A stretch of DNA of 64,000 bases. It comes from Hymenobacter sediminicola (GTDB taxonomy: Bacteria; Bacteroidota; Bacteroidia; Cytophagales; Hymenobacteraceae). The stretch spans positions 4,103,501 to 4,167,500 of the forward strand of contig NZ_CP060202.1 of the NCBI RefSeq assembly GCF_014250515.1, read 5' to 3'. A model generated the notes under the pieces. It did not search any database. It saw only the letters and a program-made list of their open reading frames with translations, and was not told the DNA's origin. A program made the translations under genes and the position numbers. Shown here one piece after another: positions 54,296-62,127 of the stretch (position 1 is its first letter; every line of letters begins with the position of its first letter).

Positions 54296-55117
54296 TTAAG
54301 ACGCAGGCAGTGCGGTTGTAGCGGTAGAAACGACTAGCTCAGCCTCGAATAGCCGGGCCAGATGCGGCAGCAGACGCACCTGCACTTCGGCCAGCGGTAC
54401 AGCACGCCCCAGTTCCTGCTGCAGCGAGGTCACGGCTTTATCGGTGATGCCGCAAGGGATGATGTGGCCAAAGTAGGACAGGTCGGTATTTACGTTGAGC
54501 GCAAAGCCGTGCATGGTTACCCAGCGGCTGCATTTCACGCCCATAGCGCAGATCTTGCGCGGGTTGGGGGCACCTTCCTCGTAGTCGAACCAGACGCCGG
54601 TAAGGCCAGCAATGCGGCCGGCACGCAGTCCGTAGTCAGCCAAGGTCAGGATAACAGCCTCCTCCAGCAGCCGCAGGTAGCGGTGAATATCGGTGAAGAA
54701 GTTGTCGAGGTCAAAAATCGGGTAGCCTACCAACTGGCCGGGGCCGTGGTACGTAATGTCGCCGCCCCGGTTGATGCGGTGGAAGGTGGCTCCGTGGGTA
54801 GCCAAGCCAGCTTCATCGAGCAGCAAGTGCTCCGGTTTACCGCTTTTGCCAAGTGTATAAACCGGTGGATGCTCGCACAGCAGCAGATGGTTGGGCGTGT
54901 TCTGAGGGGTAGTTCCTGCTTCGGCAGCCTGACGGTTCTGGGTCTTGATTGCCAGCGTATCGGCCAGTAGCTTTTCCTGATAGGCCCAGGTTGTTTCATA
55001 CTCGGCGAGGCCAAGTAGCTGCACCTGAACCACCCGATTTTGCGCAGGGGATGCTAGGCCGGCGGCAGCCAGGTCAGGCAAATCAGAAGGCGCAGTGCAG
55101 GAGGAATACAAAGACAT
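54296..55117 (-). CDS. lipB: Octanoyl-ACP:protein N-octanoyltransferase
   Basis: A 273-residue cytoplasmic enzyme that moves octanoate from ACP to lipoyl domains, the first step of lipoate formation. LipB motifs are clear: HPPVYTLGKSG, INRGGDITYHGPGQLVGYPI, TGVWF, the catalytic Lys in RKICAMGVK, HGFALNV and the catalytic Cys in IIPCGI. The N-terminal 40 residues are extra and not conserved. I chose ATG 55115-55117; an earlier Met adds 43 unconserved residues and runs over the promoter. An insert of about 20 residues (QNRQAAEAGTTPQN) precedes the first motif. Confidence 0.93.
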   Translation of the reverse strand: MSLYSSCTAPSDLPDLAAAGLASPAQNRVVQVQLLGLAEYETTWAYQEKLLADTLAIKTQNRQAAEAGTTPQNTPNHLLLCEHPPVYTLGKSGKPEHLLLDEAGLATHGATFHRINRGGDITYHGPGQLVGYPIFDLDNFFTDIHRYLRLLEEAVILTLADYGLRAGRIAGLTGVWFDYEEGAPNPRKICAMGVKCSRWVTMHGFALNVNTDLSYFGHIIPCGITDKAVTSLQQELGRAVPLAEVQVRLLPHLARLFEAELVVSTATTALPAS

Positions 55118-55216
55118 AGCAGTAGCTGAGCACTTAGCAACACGCACCCCTGCCAATCTGCTTATTGTGCCCTTGCAAAGGGCGAATAGAGACGGTAGGC
55201 CTACGCGGAAAACGCG

Positions 55217-55246
55217 CAAAGTTACTAGATTCAGCACCAAACTCAA
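55217..55246 (-). promoter_or_regulatory. lipB operon promoter
   Basis: On the minus strand TAACTTTG (55217-55224) with TTG (55244-55246) 19 bases upstream, about 100 bases before the chosen lipB start. It lies in the spacer between divergent lipB and yraN. Confidence 0.65.
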
Positions 55247-55292
55247 TTTGCCCTTCTTCAGCGGGCAGCTACTGGCTCCTTATATTTTCTGC

Positions 55293-55652
55293 ATGCACAA
55301 CGCCGCACACGAACTGGGCCGGGCCGGCGAAGCTGCTGCCGCAGCCTTCCTGATACAACAGGGGTTTGAGGTGCTGTTTCGCAGCTACCGCCACGGCCGT
55401 GCCGAAGTAGATCTGGTGGTTTGCCAGGGCCGTGCGCTATTGGTATTCGCAGAGGTTAAGGCCCGCTCTTCCAGCCAGTTCGGTTATCCGGAAACCTTCG
55501 TTTCGGAACGCAAGAAGCAGCTGTTTCGGCTTGCCGCTGAACAGGTACAACTGGACCTAGACTGGACCGGCGACATTCGCTTCGACATTCTGGCGGTTAC
55601 GCCCGTAGCGAATGACTTCCGGATCGAGCATTTTGAGGATGCCTTCTATTAG
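55293..55652 (+). CDS. yraN: YraN/UPF0102 family nuclease-fold protein
   Basis: A 119-residue cytoplasmic protein with the PD-(D/E)xK nuclease-like core: LGRAGEAAAAAFLIQQGF, then RHGRAEVDLVV and FAEVKARSS, where Glu, Asp and E-V-K are the expected active-site positions. The cellular role of UPF0102 proteins is uncertain; a structure-specific DNA nuclease is likely. I chose ATG 55293; the longer open frame upstream overlaps the lipB promoter. Its stop overlaps by 4 bases with the stop of the convergent lipoprotein gene. Confidence 0.9.
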   Translation: MHNAAHELGRAGEAAAAAFLIQQGFEVLFRSYRHGRAEVDLVVCQGRALLVFAEVKARSSSQFGYPETFVSERKKQLFRLAAEQVQLDLDWTGDIRFDILAVTPVANDFRIEHFEDAFY

Positions 55653-56620
55653 TTGCGGCGTGTGCCTGGGCGGGTAGTGCCGGGGCGGTCCGTCACGGCG
55701 TCGCGCTTATCAAACTTATCCTTCTCGAAGACCAGCACCCCGTTGCGGTTGTACTCTTTCACCAAGATGGGCTCGGTCACTTCCGGGTCGTAGCCGGAGG
55801 CGCCGTATTCGTACACATAGTGGCGGCGGTTGCGGAAGCCCCAGTACTTGGTCCACTCCCCTACTCGCTTGCCATTCTCAAAGCTGCCGTCCCAGTCACG
55901 CTGGCCATTTTCTTGGTAGCGCACATAGTCGCCCTCCAGCTTGCCGTTCACATAAGGCACCACTTCCTTCACCAGCTTCTGAGCCGCATCGTAGTAGGTC
56001 ACGTTAGCGTCGCGCGGGAAGCCCATTTCATAGTGAAGCTTGCTGAGCAGCACATTGTCTTTGTTGAATTTCTCCCAACGCAGGTGCTTGGTACCCTTGG
56101 CGAAATAACCGGTTTCTACCACCTTGCCGCCCTGCATCTTCTTGTAGGGGCCGTGCAGCACCTTGTCGGTGGCAGGGTTCAGTTCGGTATTGGCCCGGAA
56201 AATCTTGCGCTTTCGTGGGTTGAAATAATAAACTGTGGTAGAGTAGGCACCGGGTTGCTCAAAGGTTTTCAGGTAATAGAACACTTCTAGCACCTGGTTC
56301 TTGCCCTTGGGCCCCGACTTGGTAAAGCCTTTCTTGATTCGCTCCCCCAGGAAGATGTTCTTCTTCTTTTTCTTGGCCTGACGCTGGGCCAGCTTCTCCT
56401 TGTCCTTGGCAGCCTTCTCTTCTTCTTTGGTCAGCACTGCCTTCTTCGCCAGCAGTGAAGGAGCCTTGGTAGTGTCCCGGGACGTAGTAAGCGTATCGGT
56501 AGTCAGGGTAGCCAGAGCCGGTTCGGAGCGGCTATTGAAGGAAACCGTCTTCTTGGAACAGGCCCCGATGCTGCTGATCAGCAGCACCAGCAATAGAATA
56601 TGCGGACGTAGAAAGCGCAT
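55649..56620 (-). CDS. MORN-repeat lipoprotein
   Basis: A 323-residue lipoprotein with lipobox IGAC (Cys21). After a Ser/Thr-rich and then strongly Lys/Glu-rich linker (about 55-100) there are MORN-type repeats (about 115-275) such as VLHGPYKKMQGGKVVETGYF and NGKLEGDYVRYQENGQRDWDG. Repeats like these occur in YwqK-type proteins of Bacteroidota and may bind membranes or proteins; the function is not known. The last 20 residues are Arg/Thr/Pro-rich. The convergent yraN overlaps its end by 4 bases, so no terminator fits between them. Confidence 0.8.
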   Translation of the reverse strand: MRFLRPHILLLVLLISSIGACSKKTVSFNSRSEPALATLTTDTLTTSRDTTKAPSLLAKKAVLTKEEEKAAKDKEKLAQRQAKKKKKNIFLGERIKKGFTKSGPKGKNQVLEVFYYLKTFEQPGAYSTTVYYFNPRKRKIFRANTELNPATDKVLHGPYKKMQGGKVVETGYFAKGTKHLRWEKFNKDNVLLSKLHYEMGFPRDANVTYYDAAQKLVKEVVPYVNGKLEGDYVRYQENGQRDWDGSFENGKRVGEWTKYWGFRNRRHYVYEYGASGYDPEVTEPILVKEYNRNGVLVFEKDKFDKRDAVTDRPGTTRPGTRRN

Positions 56621-56742
56621 TGGCAGGAATACAGGCAGTTTTCGCAGGAACGTAAAGATAAAGGGATTTGGTGCCCGGCCGAATACAACAACCTAACTGT
56701 TCGACTCTGCAAAACCGTCTGCTCAGCCTATCACCACAAAAA

Positions 56743-56778
56743 ATATAACTCCAGCAGCCGAAGCCACCGGAGTTATAT
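56743..56778 (-). terminator. Terminator after htpG
   Basis: A 10-bp stem (ATATAACTCC with GGAGTTATAT), 30 bases after the htpG stop on the minus strand, followed there by TTTTTTGTGG. Confidence 0.8.
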
Positions 56779-56808
56779 ACCATCTTAAACTATGCAAACT
56801 TTTTAAGA

Positions 56809-58641
56809 CTATTCAGCTGATAGCAAATCGGCGCTACGCTTCACAAACTGCGTTAGGGCCTCTCCTTTCAGCATGTTCTGGGCCAGCAGAGCCAAGTCGT
56901 AGGCTTGGCGGGCCAGCTTCTGACCGGCTTCCGCATCGGCATGGAGCACGCGCTGCGCTACCGGATGGTTGGCGTTAATGCTTACAGTGTAGCTGTCGGG
57001 CAGCGAGCCGAACATAGCCATGCCACCACCGCCGCCAGCGCGCTGCATATCCTTCATGCGGCGCATAAACTCGGGCAGCGTGATGATAACTGGAGCGTCC
57101 TGCGGTGACAGCGCCTCTACCTGCACGTGCATCTGCTCGTTGCTGATGGCCTGCTTAAAGAGGTCTTGCAGTTTAGTTTTGTCATCGTCGCTGAGGACAC
57201 TTTCCGCAGCTTCGTCTTTCTCGATGAGCTTGCCAACCGTGTCGGCGTCGACTCGCTTGAACGTGGTTTTCTCCAGCTTCTGCTCTAGCTGCCCAATGAA
57301 GTGCGAATCGAGCGGGCCATCCAGCTTCAGCACGTCGTAGCCACGGTCGGTAGCTGCTTGCACGAAGCCGTGCTGCGCTTCAGAATCGGTGGTATAGAGT
57401 ACCACCGTCTGCTCATTCTTATCCTTCTGGCTGGCCTGCACAAACTCCTGATACTCGCTCAAGGTGAAGTATTTGCCAGCCACGTTCTGCACCAGCGCGA
57501 AATCCTTGGCTTTGTCGTAGAATTTCTCATCCGACAGCATACCATACTTCACAAACAGCCCGATGTCCGACCATTTCTCCTCGAAGCCGGCACGGTCCTG
57601 CTTGTAGAGGCTACTCAGCTTATCGGCTACCTTTTTGGTGATATAGGTGTTGATTTTGCGCACGCTGGCGTCGGCCTGCAGGAAGCTGCGCGACACGTTC
57701 AGCGGGATATCCGGCGAGTCGATAACGCCGTGCAGCAGCATCAGGAACTCGGGCACCACGTCCTTCACCTCATCCGTGATGAACACCTGCCGCGAATAGA
57801 GCTGAATCTTGTTGCGCTGGAACTGCAGCTCGTCCTTCACCTTCGGGAAGTACAGAATGCCCGTCAGGTTGAACGGATAATCCACGTTCAGGTGAATCCA
57901 GAACAGCGGCGCTTCCGAGAAAGGATACAGCTCCTGGTAGAATTTGGTGTAGTCCTCGTCGGTCAGCTCGGAGGGCTGCTTGGTCCAGATGGGAGCCGTC
58001 TGGTTGATAACCTCGCCTTCGAACTCAATTTCGATAGGCAGGAACTTGCAGTATTTGGTCAGAATACCTTTCAGGCGCTGCGGCTCCAGAAACTCATCGG
58101 AATCTTCGGCTACGTGCAGTACTACATCAGTGCCACGGTCGGCCTTTTCGATGGTTTCAAGGCTAAATTCTGTGCTACCGTCGCATACCCAGTGGGCGCA
58201 TTCGGTATCGTCTTTGTAGCTCTTGGAGAAGATTTCAACCTCCTTGGCCACCATGAAAGCGGAGTAGAAGCCGAGACCAAACTGACCGATAATCTGGTCT
58301 TTGGCGGCGGCATCCTTCTCCTTGTACTTCTCCACAAACTCGGTGGCGCCGGAGAAGGCAATCTGGTTGATGTACTTCTTGATTTCCTCGCCCGTCATGC
58401 CCAGGCCGCGGTCAGAAATAGTGATGGTGCGGGCTTCCTTGTCCACGCTCACCTTCACCTTCAGTTCGCCCAACTCGCCCTTGAATTCGCCAAGCTGCCC
58501 CAGGCTTTTCAGCTTTTGGGTGGCGTCCACGGCGTTACTTACCAGCTCGCGCAGGAAGATTTCGTGGTCGGAGTACAGGAATTTCTTGATGATGGGAAAG
58601 ATATTCTCGGTATGAATCGAGATGCTGCCTTTCTCTTGCAT
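56809..58641 (-). CDS. htpG: Molecular chaperone HtpG (Hsp90)
   Basis: A 610-residue cytoplasmic Hsp90. The N-terminal GHKL ATPase contains LRELVSNAVDATQK (Asn and Asp contact ATP/Mg), ISDRGLGMT and IGQFGLGFYSAFMVA. The middle domain has the catalytic-loop Arg in LNVSRSFLQ, followed by the C-terminal dimerisation domain. There is no MEEVD tail, as expected in bacteria. The length is slightly below E. coli HtpG (624). No heat-shock operator (such as CIRCE) was seen upstream; a transcription terminator from the small upstream gene lies just before it. Confidence 0.97.
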   Translation of the reverse strand: MQEKGSISIHTENIFPIIKKFLYSDHEIFLRELVSNAVDATQKLKSLGQLGEFKGELGELKVKVSVDKEARTITISDRGLGMTGEEIKKYINQIAFSGATEFVEKYKEKDAAAKDQIIGQFGLGFYSAFMVAKEVEIFSKSYKDDTECAHWVCDGSTEFSLETIEKADRGTDVVLHVAEDSDEFLEPQRLKGILTKYCKFLPIEIEFEGEVINQTAPIWTKQPSELTDEDYTKFYQELYPFSEAPLFWIHLNVDYPFNLTGILYFPKVKDELQFQRNKIQLYSRQVFITDEVKDVVPEFLMLLHGVIDSPDIPLNVSRSFLQADASVRKINTYITKKVADKLSSLYKQDRAGFEEKWSDIGLFVKYGMLSDEKFYDKAKDFALVQNVAGKYFTLSEYQEFVQASQKDKNEQTVVLYTTDSEAQHGFVQAATDRGYDVLKLDGPLDSHFIGQLEQKLEKTTFKRVDADTVGKLIEKDEAAESVLSDDDKTKLQDLFKQAISNEQMHVQVEALSPQDAPVIITLPEFMRRMKDMQRAGGGGGMAMFGSLPDSYTVSINANHPVAQRVLHADAEAGQKLARQAYDLALLAQNMLKGEALTQFVKRSADLLSAE

Positions 58642-58667
58642 AGCATGTTGGCAATGAGGGTGAACAC

Positions 58668-58717
58668 AAAAAAACCAGACGATCTGCCAGCCTCCATAGA
58701 AGCCGACACCGTCTGGT
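58668..58717 (-). terminator. Terminator of the small gene upstream of htpG
   Basis: On the minus strand ACCAGACG (pairing with CGTCTGGT) ends in TTTTTTTGTG. The stem is 8 bp with a 28-base loop. Its presence shows a transcription unit ends here, supporting the otherwise doubtful gene at 58755-59058. Confidence 0.7.
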
Positions 58718-58754
58718 GGGTTGGTTCAAAAGCTGTTCCAGCCTCCCGGCGCTG

Positions 58755-59058
58755 TCAGTTTGACAGCCAAAGGTCTTCCTGAATTTGTATCAGGCTGCCG
58801 AAGCCAGCAACGGGTGTCTTTCCGAATACGGTCTTGGTTCGGGCTGGGGCAAGGCTGGTACGCACTGGTTGCTGCTGGTGGAAGTAGGCGAGCGAAATAT
58901 GGTAGCTGGCCGGCGGTAGCCAAACCGCACTTGGCGGTAGTAGAATGCGCCCGTTTTCACACGAAAAGGGCTTCAGAGGCAGTAGGCGCAGGTCGTTTTG
59001 GAGCCGGACGCAGGGCCGCCGCCAGACGGCGCAACAGAGAAGAAGACAACGTTTTCAT
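58755..59058 (-). pseudogene. Small hypothetical gene with an apparent single-base frameshift
   Basis: From ATG 59058 the frame gives MKTLSSSLLRRLAAALRPAPK and then stops after 33 codons. Removing one base from the AAAA run on the coding strand (58996-58999) joins it to a second frame that stays open to TGA 58755-58757, giving a 100-residue protein containing CENGRILLPPSAVWLPPASY and later GKTPVAGFGSLIQIQEDLW. The span of 304 bases is 101 codons plus one. Codon choice in the second part resembles real genes here, and a terminator follows. I do not recognise the protein. A sequencing error, or chance, remains possible. Confidence 0.4.
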
Positions 59059-59201
59059 AGCACAGACAATTAGTGTAAGAAGCGTCACAAAGGTCTGAGG
59101 CCACTATTTCCTGCTCATTATCTGCCCATTATAAAAGCGTTATCAATGCTCTGTTGCCGAACAAAATTTTGAGCAGGGAAAAGCCGTTTCATTTTTCCCT
59201 G

Positions 59202-59209
59202 TACATTTG
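59202..59209 (+). promoter_or_regulatory. Candidate promoter of the metal-uptake operon (-7 box)
   Basis: TACATTTG matches TAnnTTTG and lies 15 bases before the ATG at 59224, giving a very short leader. A perfect 7-base inverted repeat, CATTTGC (59204-59210) and GCAAATG (59229-59235), overlaps this box and the start codon and could be a repressor site. No clear -33 element was found. Confidence 0.45.
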
Positions 59210-59223
59210 CCCTGTTCGACACA

Positions 59224-59574
59224 ATGTTGCAAATGCATACTCTTCGTTCCCGGCTGGCTCTGTTGCTGCTGCTCTGCTTTACGCGGGTGCTGCTGCCGGA
59301 GGCATGGATTCTGAGTTTGCACTCGCACGAACACACCACGGAAGAGCCGGCCCAGATTCCGGGTGCCTTCAAAGGCAAAGCCGTACTGAGCGTTAAGCAC
59401 CAGCACTGCGACGTCGACCATTTCTACGATGTGCCTTTCCAACCAGCTCCGCCGGTGGAGCTGCCGGTGCTCGTAGCTACTTATCAGGCGGCATTGGCCA
59501 CGCCTGCTACTTCCGTGTGGTTCTCCGCCACGCGGTCCACGGCCGACCTGCGCGGCCCTCCCTGCCAGAGCTAA
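59224..59574 (+). CDS. Small exported His/Cys-containing protein of the metal locus
   Basis: A 116-residue protein with an N-terminal hydrophobic signal (LALLLLLCFTRVLLPEAW). Close after it are His-rich groups LSLHSHEHTTEE (about 31-42) and KHQHCDVDHFYDVPF (about 58-72), likely metal ligands. The rest is Pro/Ala/Val-rich. It looks like the small His/Cys proteins often encoded before metal-related TonB receptors in Bacteroidota. The function is inferred from these residues and from the neighbours: it could bind metal in the periplasm. The start ATG 59224 is used; a second ATG at 59233 is possible. Confidence 0.65.
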   Translation: MLQMHTLRSRLALLLLLCFTRVLLPEAWILSLHSHEHTTEEPAQIPGAFKGKAVLSVKHQHCDVDHFYDVPFQPAPPVELPVLVATYQAALATPATSVWFSATRSTADLRGPPCQS

Positions 59575-59718
59575 ACCCACGTGTGGCTGCCTATAGTGGC
59601 TTCGGCGTTGCCTGTCGAAGTCGGATTTCTGCCTGTTGCAGGATGATTCTCTGGGAACTCCCTGCACCGCAGGAGTCCTGGCGGCCGGTTTAGTGTCTAC
59701 GGCTTCTTCCTTTTTTCT

Positions 59719-62109
59719 ATGCTTTTCCGTGTTCCGGGTGCTCCGGAGGCGGCGTGGCGTTGGCTCATGGCTATGCTCCTGCTGGGAGTTGCCCTGCCGG
59801 CGTGGGCGCAGCCTGCATGCACCCTGACCATCAGCGGGCGCGTGGCCGACCACGAGTCGCGGGCGACTCTGCCCGGCGCGACCATTGTGGTGCTCGAAAC
59901 GCAGCAAGCCACCCAGTCCGATGTTGATGGGTATTATCACCTGCAGCTGTGTGCGGGCATCTATCATGTGCAGGTCAGCTTTGTGGGCTATGCCCTTGAA
60001 ACCGCTGAACTGCGCCTGACCAACTCTACTGAGCGGGACTTTCGCCTCCATCCGGATGCCGTGCTGTTGCGCGGAGCGGTGGTAAGAGGTGAACGGATGG
60101 CCGCGCCATCCCCCCAAACCACCGCTACCCTAACCGGCCAGGAGCTGCAGCAAACCCGCGGCCAAGCGATAGGCGAAGCCTTGCAGCGGGTGAGTGGCGT
60201 TACGGCTATTCAAACCGGCCCTGGCATCTTCAAGCCCATGATTCATGGGCTACATTCTAACCGCGTAACCATTCTCAACAATGGAGTGCGGCAGGAAGGC
60301 CAGCAATGGGGCGTGGAGCACGGTCCGGAAATAGACCCGTTTATTGCTTCACGGCTCACAGTGGTGAAGGGCGCAGCTAGTGTGCGCTACGGCTCCGATG
60401 CCATTGGGGGCGTGGTGCTGGTAGAGCCCAAGCCACTCCGCGACTCGGCGGGGAGTGGCGGCGAGCTAAACCTGGTAAGCATGAGTAACAACGGCCTTGG
60501 CGCCGTTTCGGGTACGCTAGACGGTAACCTGCGGAAGCTACCAGCCCTGAGCTGGCGGGCCCAGGGTACTTTCCGGAAGGCCGGCACCATGCGCGCGCCA
60601 GGCTATTACCTGAAAAATTCCGGGTTTGAGGAACGCAACGTGGCGGGAGCCGTGGGCTGGCGCAAGGATACCTACGGCGTGGAGCTGTTCTACAGCCAGT
60701 TCAACACTCGCATCGGGATTCTGCCAGCTGCACACGCCGGTAACCAAGCCGATTTACTGCTGGCTGTGGGCCAGGAGAGGCCGCTGGAAACTACCGGTTT
60801 CAGCTACGACATTGACCGGGCCTACCAGCAGGTGCGCCACGATATAGGCAAGCTCACGGGCTTCGTGCGCACCGGCAATGCCGGGCGCCTGCAGCTCACG
60901 CTTAGCCAGCAGCTCGACTTCCGCGACGAATACGACAAGTCCCGGCCCCGCAACGACAACCGGGCCGCTGCCGGTAAGCCGGAGCTGAGCTACACCAACC
61001 GCACCACAACCGGCGAACTACTGTGGGAGCACAAACCTTGGCACCAGTTCACGGGCAGCATCGGGCTGACGGGCTCCTATCAGGCCAACCGCTACGCCGA
61101 CGGCAGCCGGCAGTTCATTCCCTTCTACACCAACCAGATAGCCGGCGCTTTTTTGGTGGAGAAATGGCAACAGGGCCGCTGGCTGCTGGAAGGCGGCTTG
61201 CGCCTCGATTACCGCGACTTGGCCGTGCGGCGAGGCGACCGTGACTCGACGGGAGTGTTTTTCGTGGATCGGAGCCGGTTCCGGTACGCTACGCCGGCTG
61301 CCTCCCTGGGAGCCACTTTTGATCCTTCGCCACACCTCACTCTCAGTCTGAACACTGGCCTTACCCGCCGCGCTCCGGCTGCCAATGAGCGGTTCAGCGA
61401 CGGAGTGCACAACGGCATGTATGAGCTGGGTAACGACCTGGTACCCAACAATGCGCCTCTGACGCCCGAAACCGCGCTGAACGTCGGCATTACGGCCACC
61501 TGGCACAACAACCCGCGTTTCAATGGTGAGTTGACGCTGTACCAGAACCGTATTACCGGCTTCATGTATCAGGTACCACTGCTGCCTTTGGTACAAACCA
61601 TTCGGGGGGCACATATCAGCTGGCAATATCTGCAGACGGACGCCACATTCCAGGGCCTGGACCTGAGCAGCTCCTACCAACTGGCACCACAGTGGTTGCT
61701 GGGCCTGAAAGGCTCAATGGTGCGCACCCGCGACACACGCGCCGATGAGTGGCAAATTCTGATGCCCGCCGACCGGGCTGAGGCGACTGTGCGCTTCAAC
61801 TGGCCTAACGCCAGCGCCACCAGCCGCTTCCGGGAAAGGTATGCGCAGCTTGGCGGAGTGGCCGTAGCGCGCCAGACCCGTGTACCCGATAACTACGAAG
61901 CCCGTGACTTGCTGCTTCCTCCTGCCGGCTACGGCCTTCTGAATATGGAGCTGGGTAGCACCGTGCACTGGGGCAATCAGCCTCTAGAAATAAGCGTGGC
62001 AGGTGCCAACCTGCTCAATCAGCGGTACCGCGACTACATGAACCGGTACCGCTACTTCACCGACGAAATGGGCCGCAACGTGACGCTGCGCCTACGATTC
62101 AGCTTTTAA
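59719..62109 (+). CDS. TonB-dependent outer-membrane receptor (probably metal uptake)
   Basis: A 796-residue receptor. After a signal peptide (to about residue 31, ending PAWAQ) comes a carboxypeptidase-D-like regulatory domain (about 38-110: ISGRVADHESRATLPGATI, DGYYHLQLCAG), the plug (about 120-235: QAIGEALQRVSGV, IHGLHSNRVTILNNGVR, RYGSDAIGGVV) and a 22-strand barrel ending in the C-terminal Phe (LRLRFSF). The plug carries GVEHGPEID. No carbohydrate-uptake SusD partner follows. With His-rich and AztD-like neighbours, a zinc or similar metal substrate is more likely than sugar, but the plug region is also like those of copper or heme receptors. Confidence 0.9.
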   Translation: MLFRVPGAPEAAWRWLMAMLLLGVALPAWAQPACTLTISGRVADHESRATLPGATIVVLETQQATQSDVDGYYHLQLCAGIYHVQVSFVGYALETAELRLTNSTERDFRLHPDAVLLRGAVVRGERMAAPSPQTTATLTGQELQQTRGQAIGEALQRVSGVTAIQTGPGIFKPMIHGLHSNRVTILNNGVRQEGQQWGVEHGPEIDPFIASRLTVVKGAASVRYGSDAIGGVVLVEPKPLRDSAGSGGELNLVSMSNNGLGAVSGTLDGNLRKLPALSWRAQGTFRKAGTMRAPGYYLKNSGFEERNVAGAVGWRKDTYGVELFYSQFNTRIGILPAAHAGNQADLLLAVGQERPLETTGFSYDIDRAYQQVRHDIGKLTGFVRTGNAGRLQLTLSQQLDFRDEYDKSRPRNDNRAAAGKPELSYTNRTTTGELLWEHKPWHQFTGSIGLTGSYQANRYADGSRQFIPFYTNQIAGAFLVEKWQQGRWLLEGGLRLDYRDLAVRRGDRDSTGVFFVDRSRFRYATPAASLGATFDPSPHLTLSLNTGLTRRAPAANERFSDGVHNGMYELGNDLVPNNAPLTPETALNVGITATWHNNPRFNGELTLYQNRITGFMYQVPLLPLVQTIRGAHISWQYLQTDATFQGLDLSSSYQLAPQWLLGLKGSMVRTRDTRADEWQILMPADRAEATVRFNWPNASATSRFRERYAQLGGVAVARQTRVPDNYEARDLLLPPAGYGLLNMELGSTVHWGNQPLEISVAGANLLNQRYRDYMNRYRYFTDEMGRNVTLRLRFSF

Positions 62110-62127
62110 TCTTCCTCTTCCTTACAC

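Noticed and set aside
58721..59098. Open frame of 125 codons on the + strand upstream of the metal operon
   Set aside because: It crosses a terminator and lies opposite the better-supported frameshifted gene on the minus strand.
59719..62109. Reading the TonB receptor as a SusC-type glycan importer
   Set aside because: At 796 residues it is shorter than usual SusC proteins, and no SusD-like gene follows.
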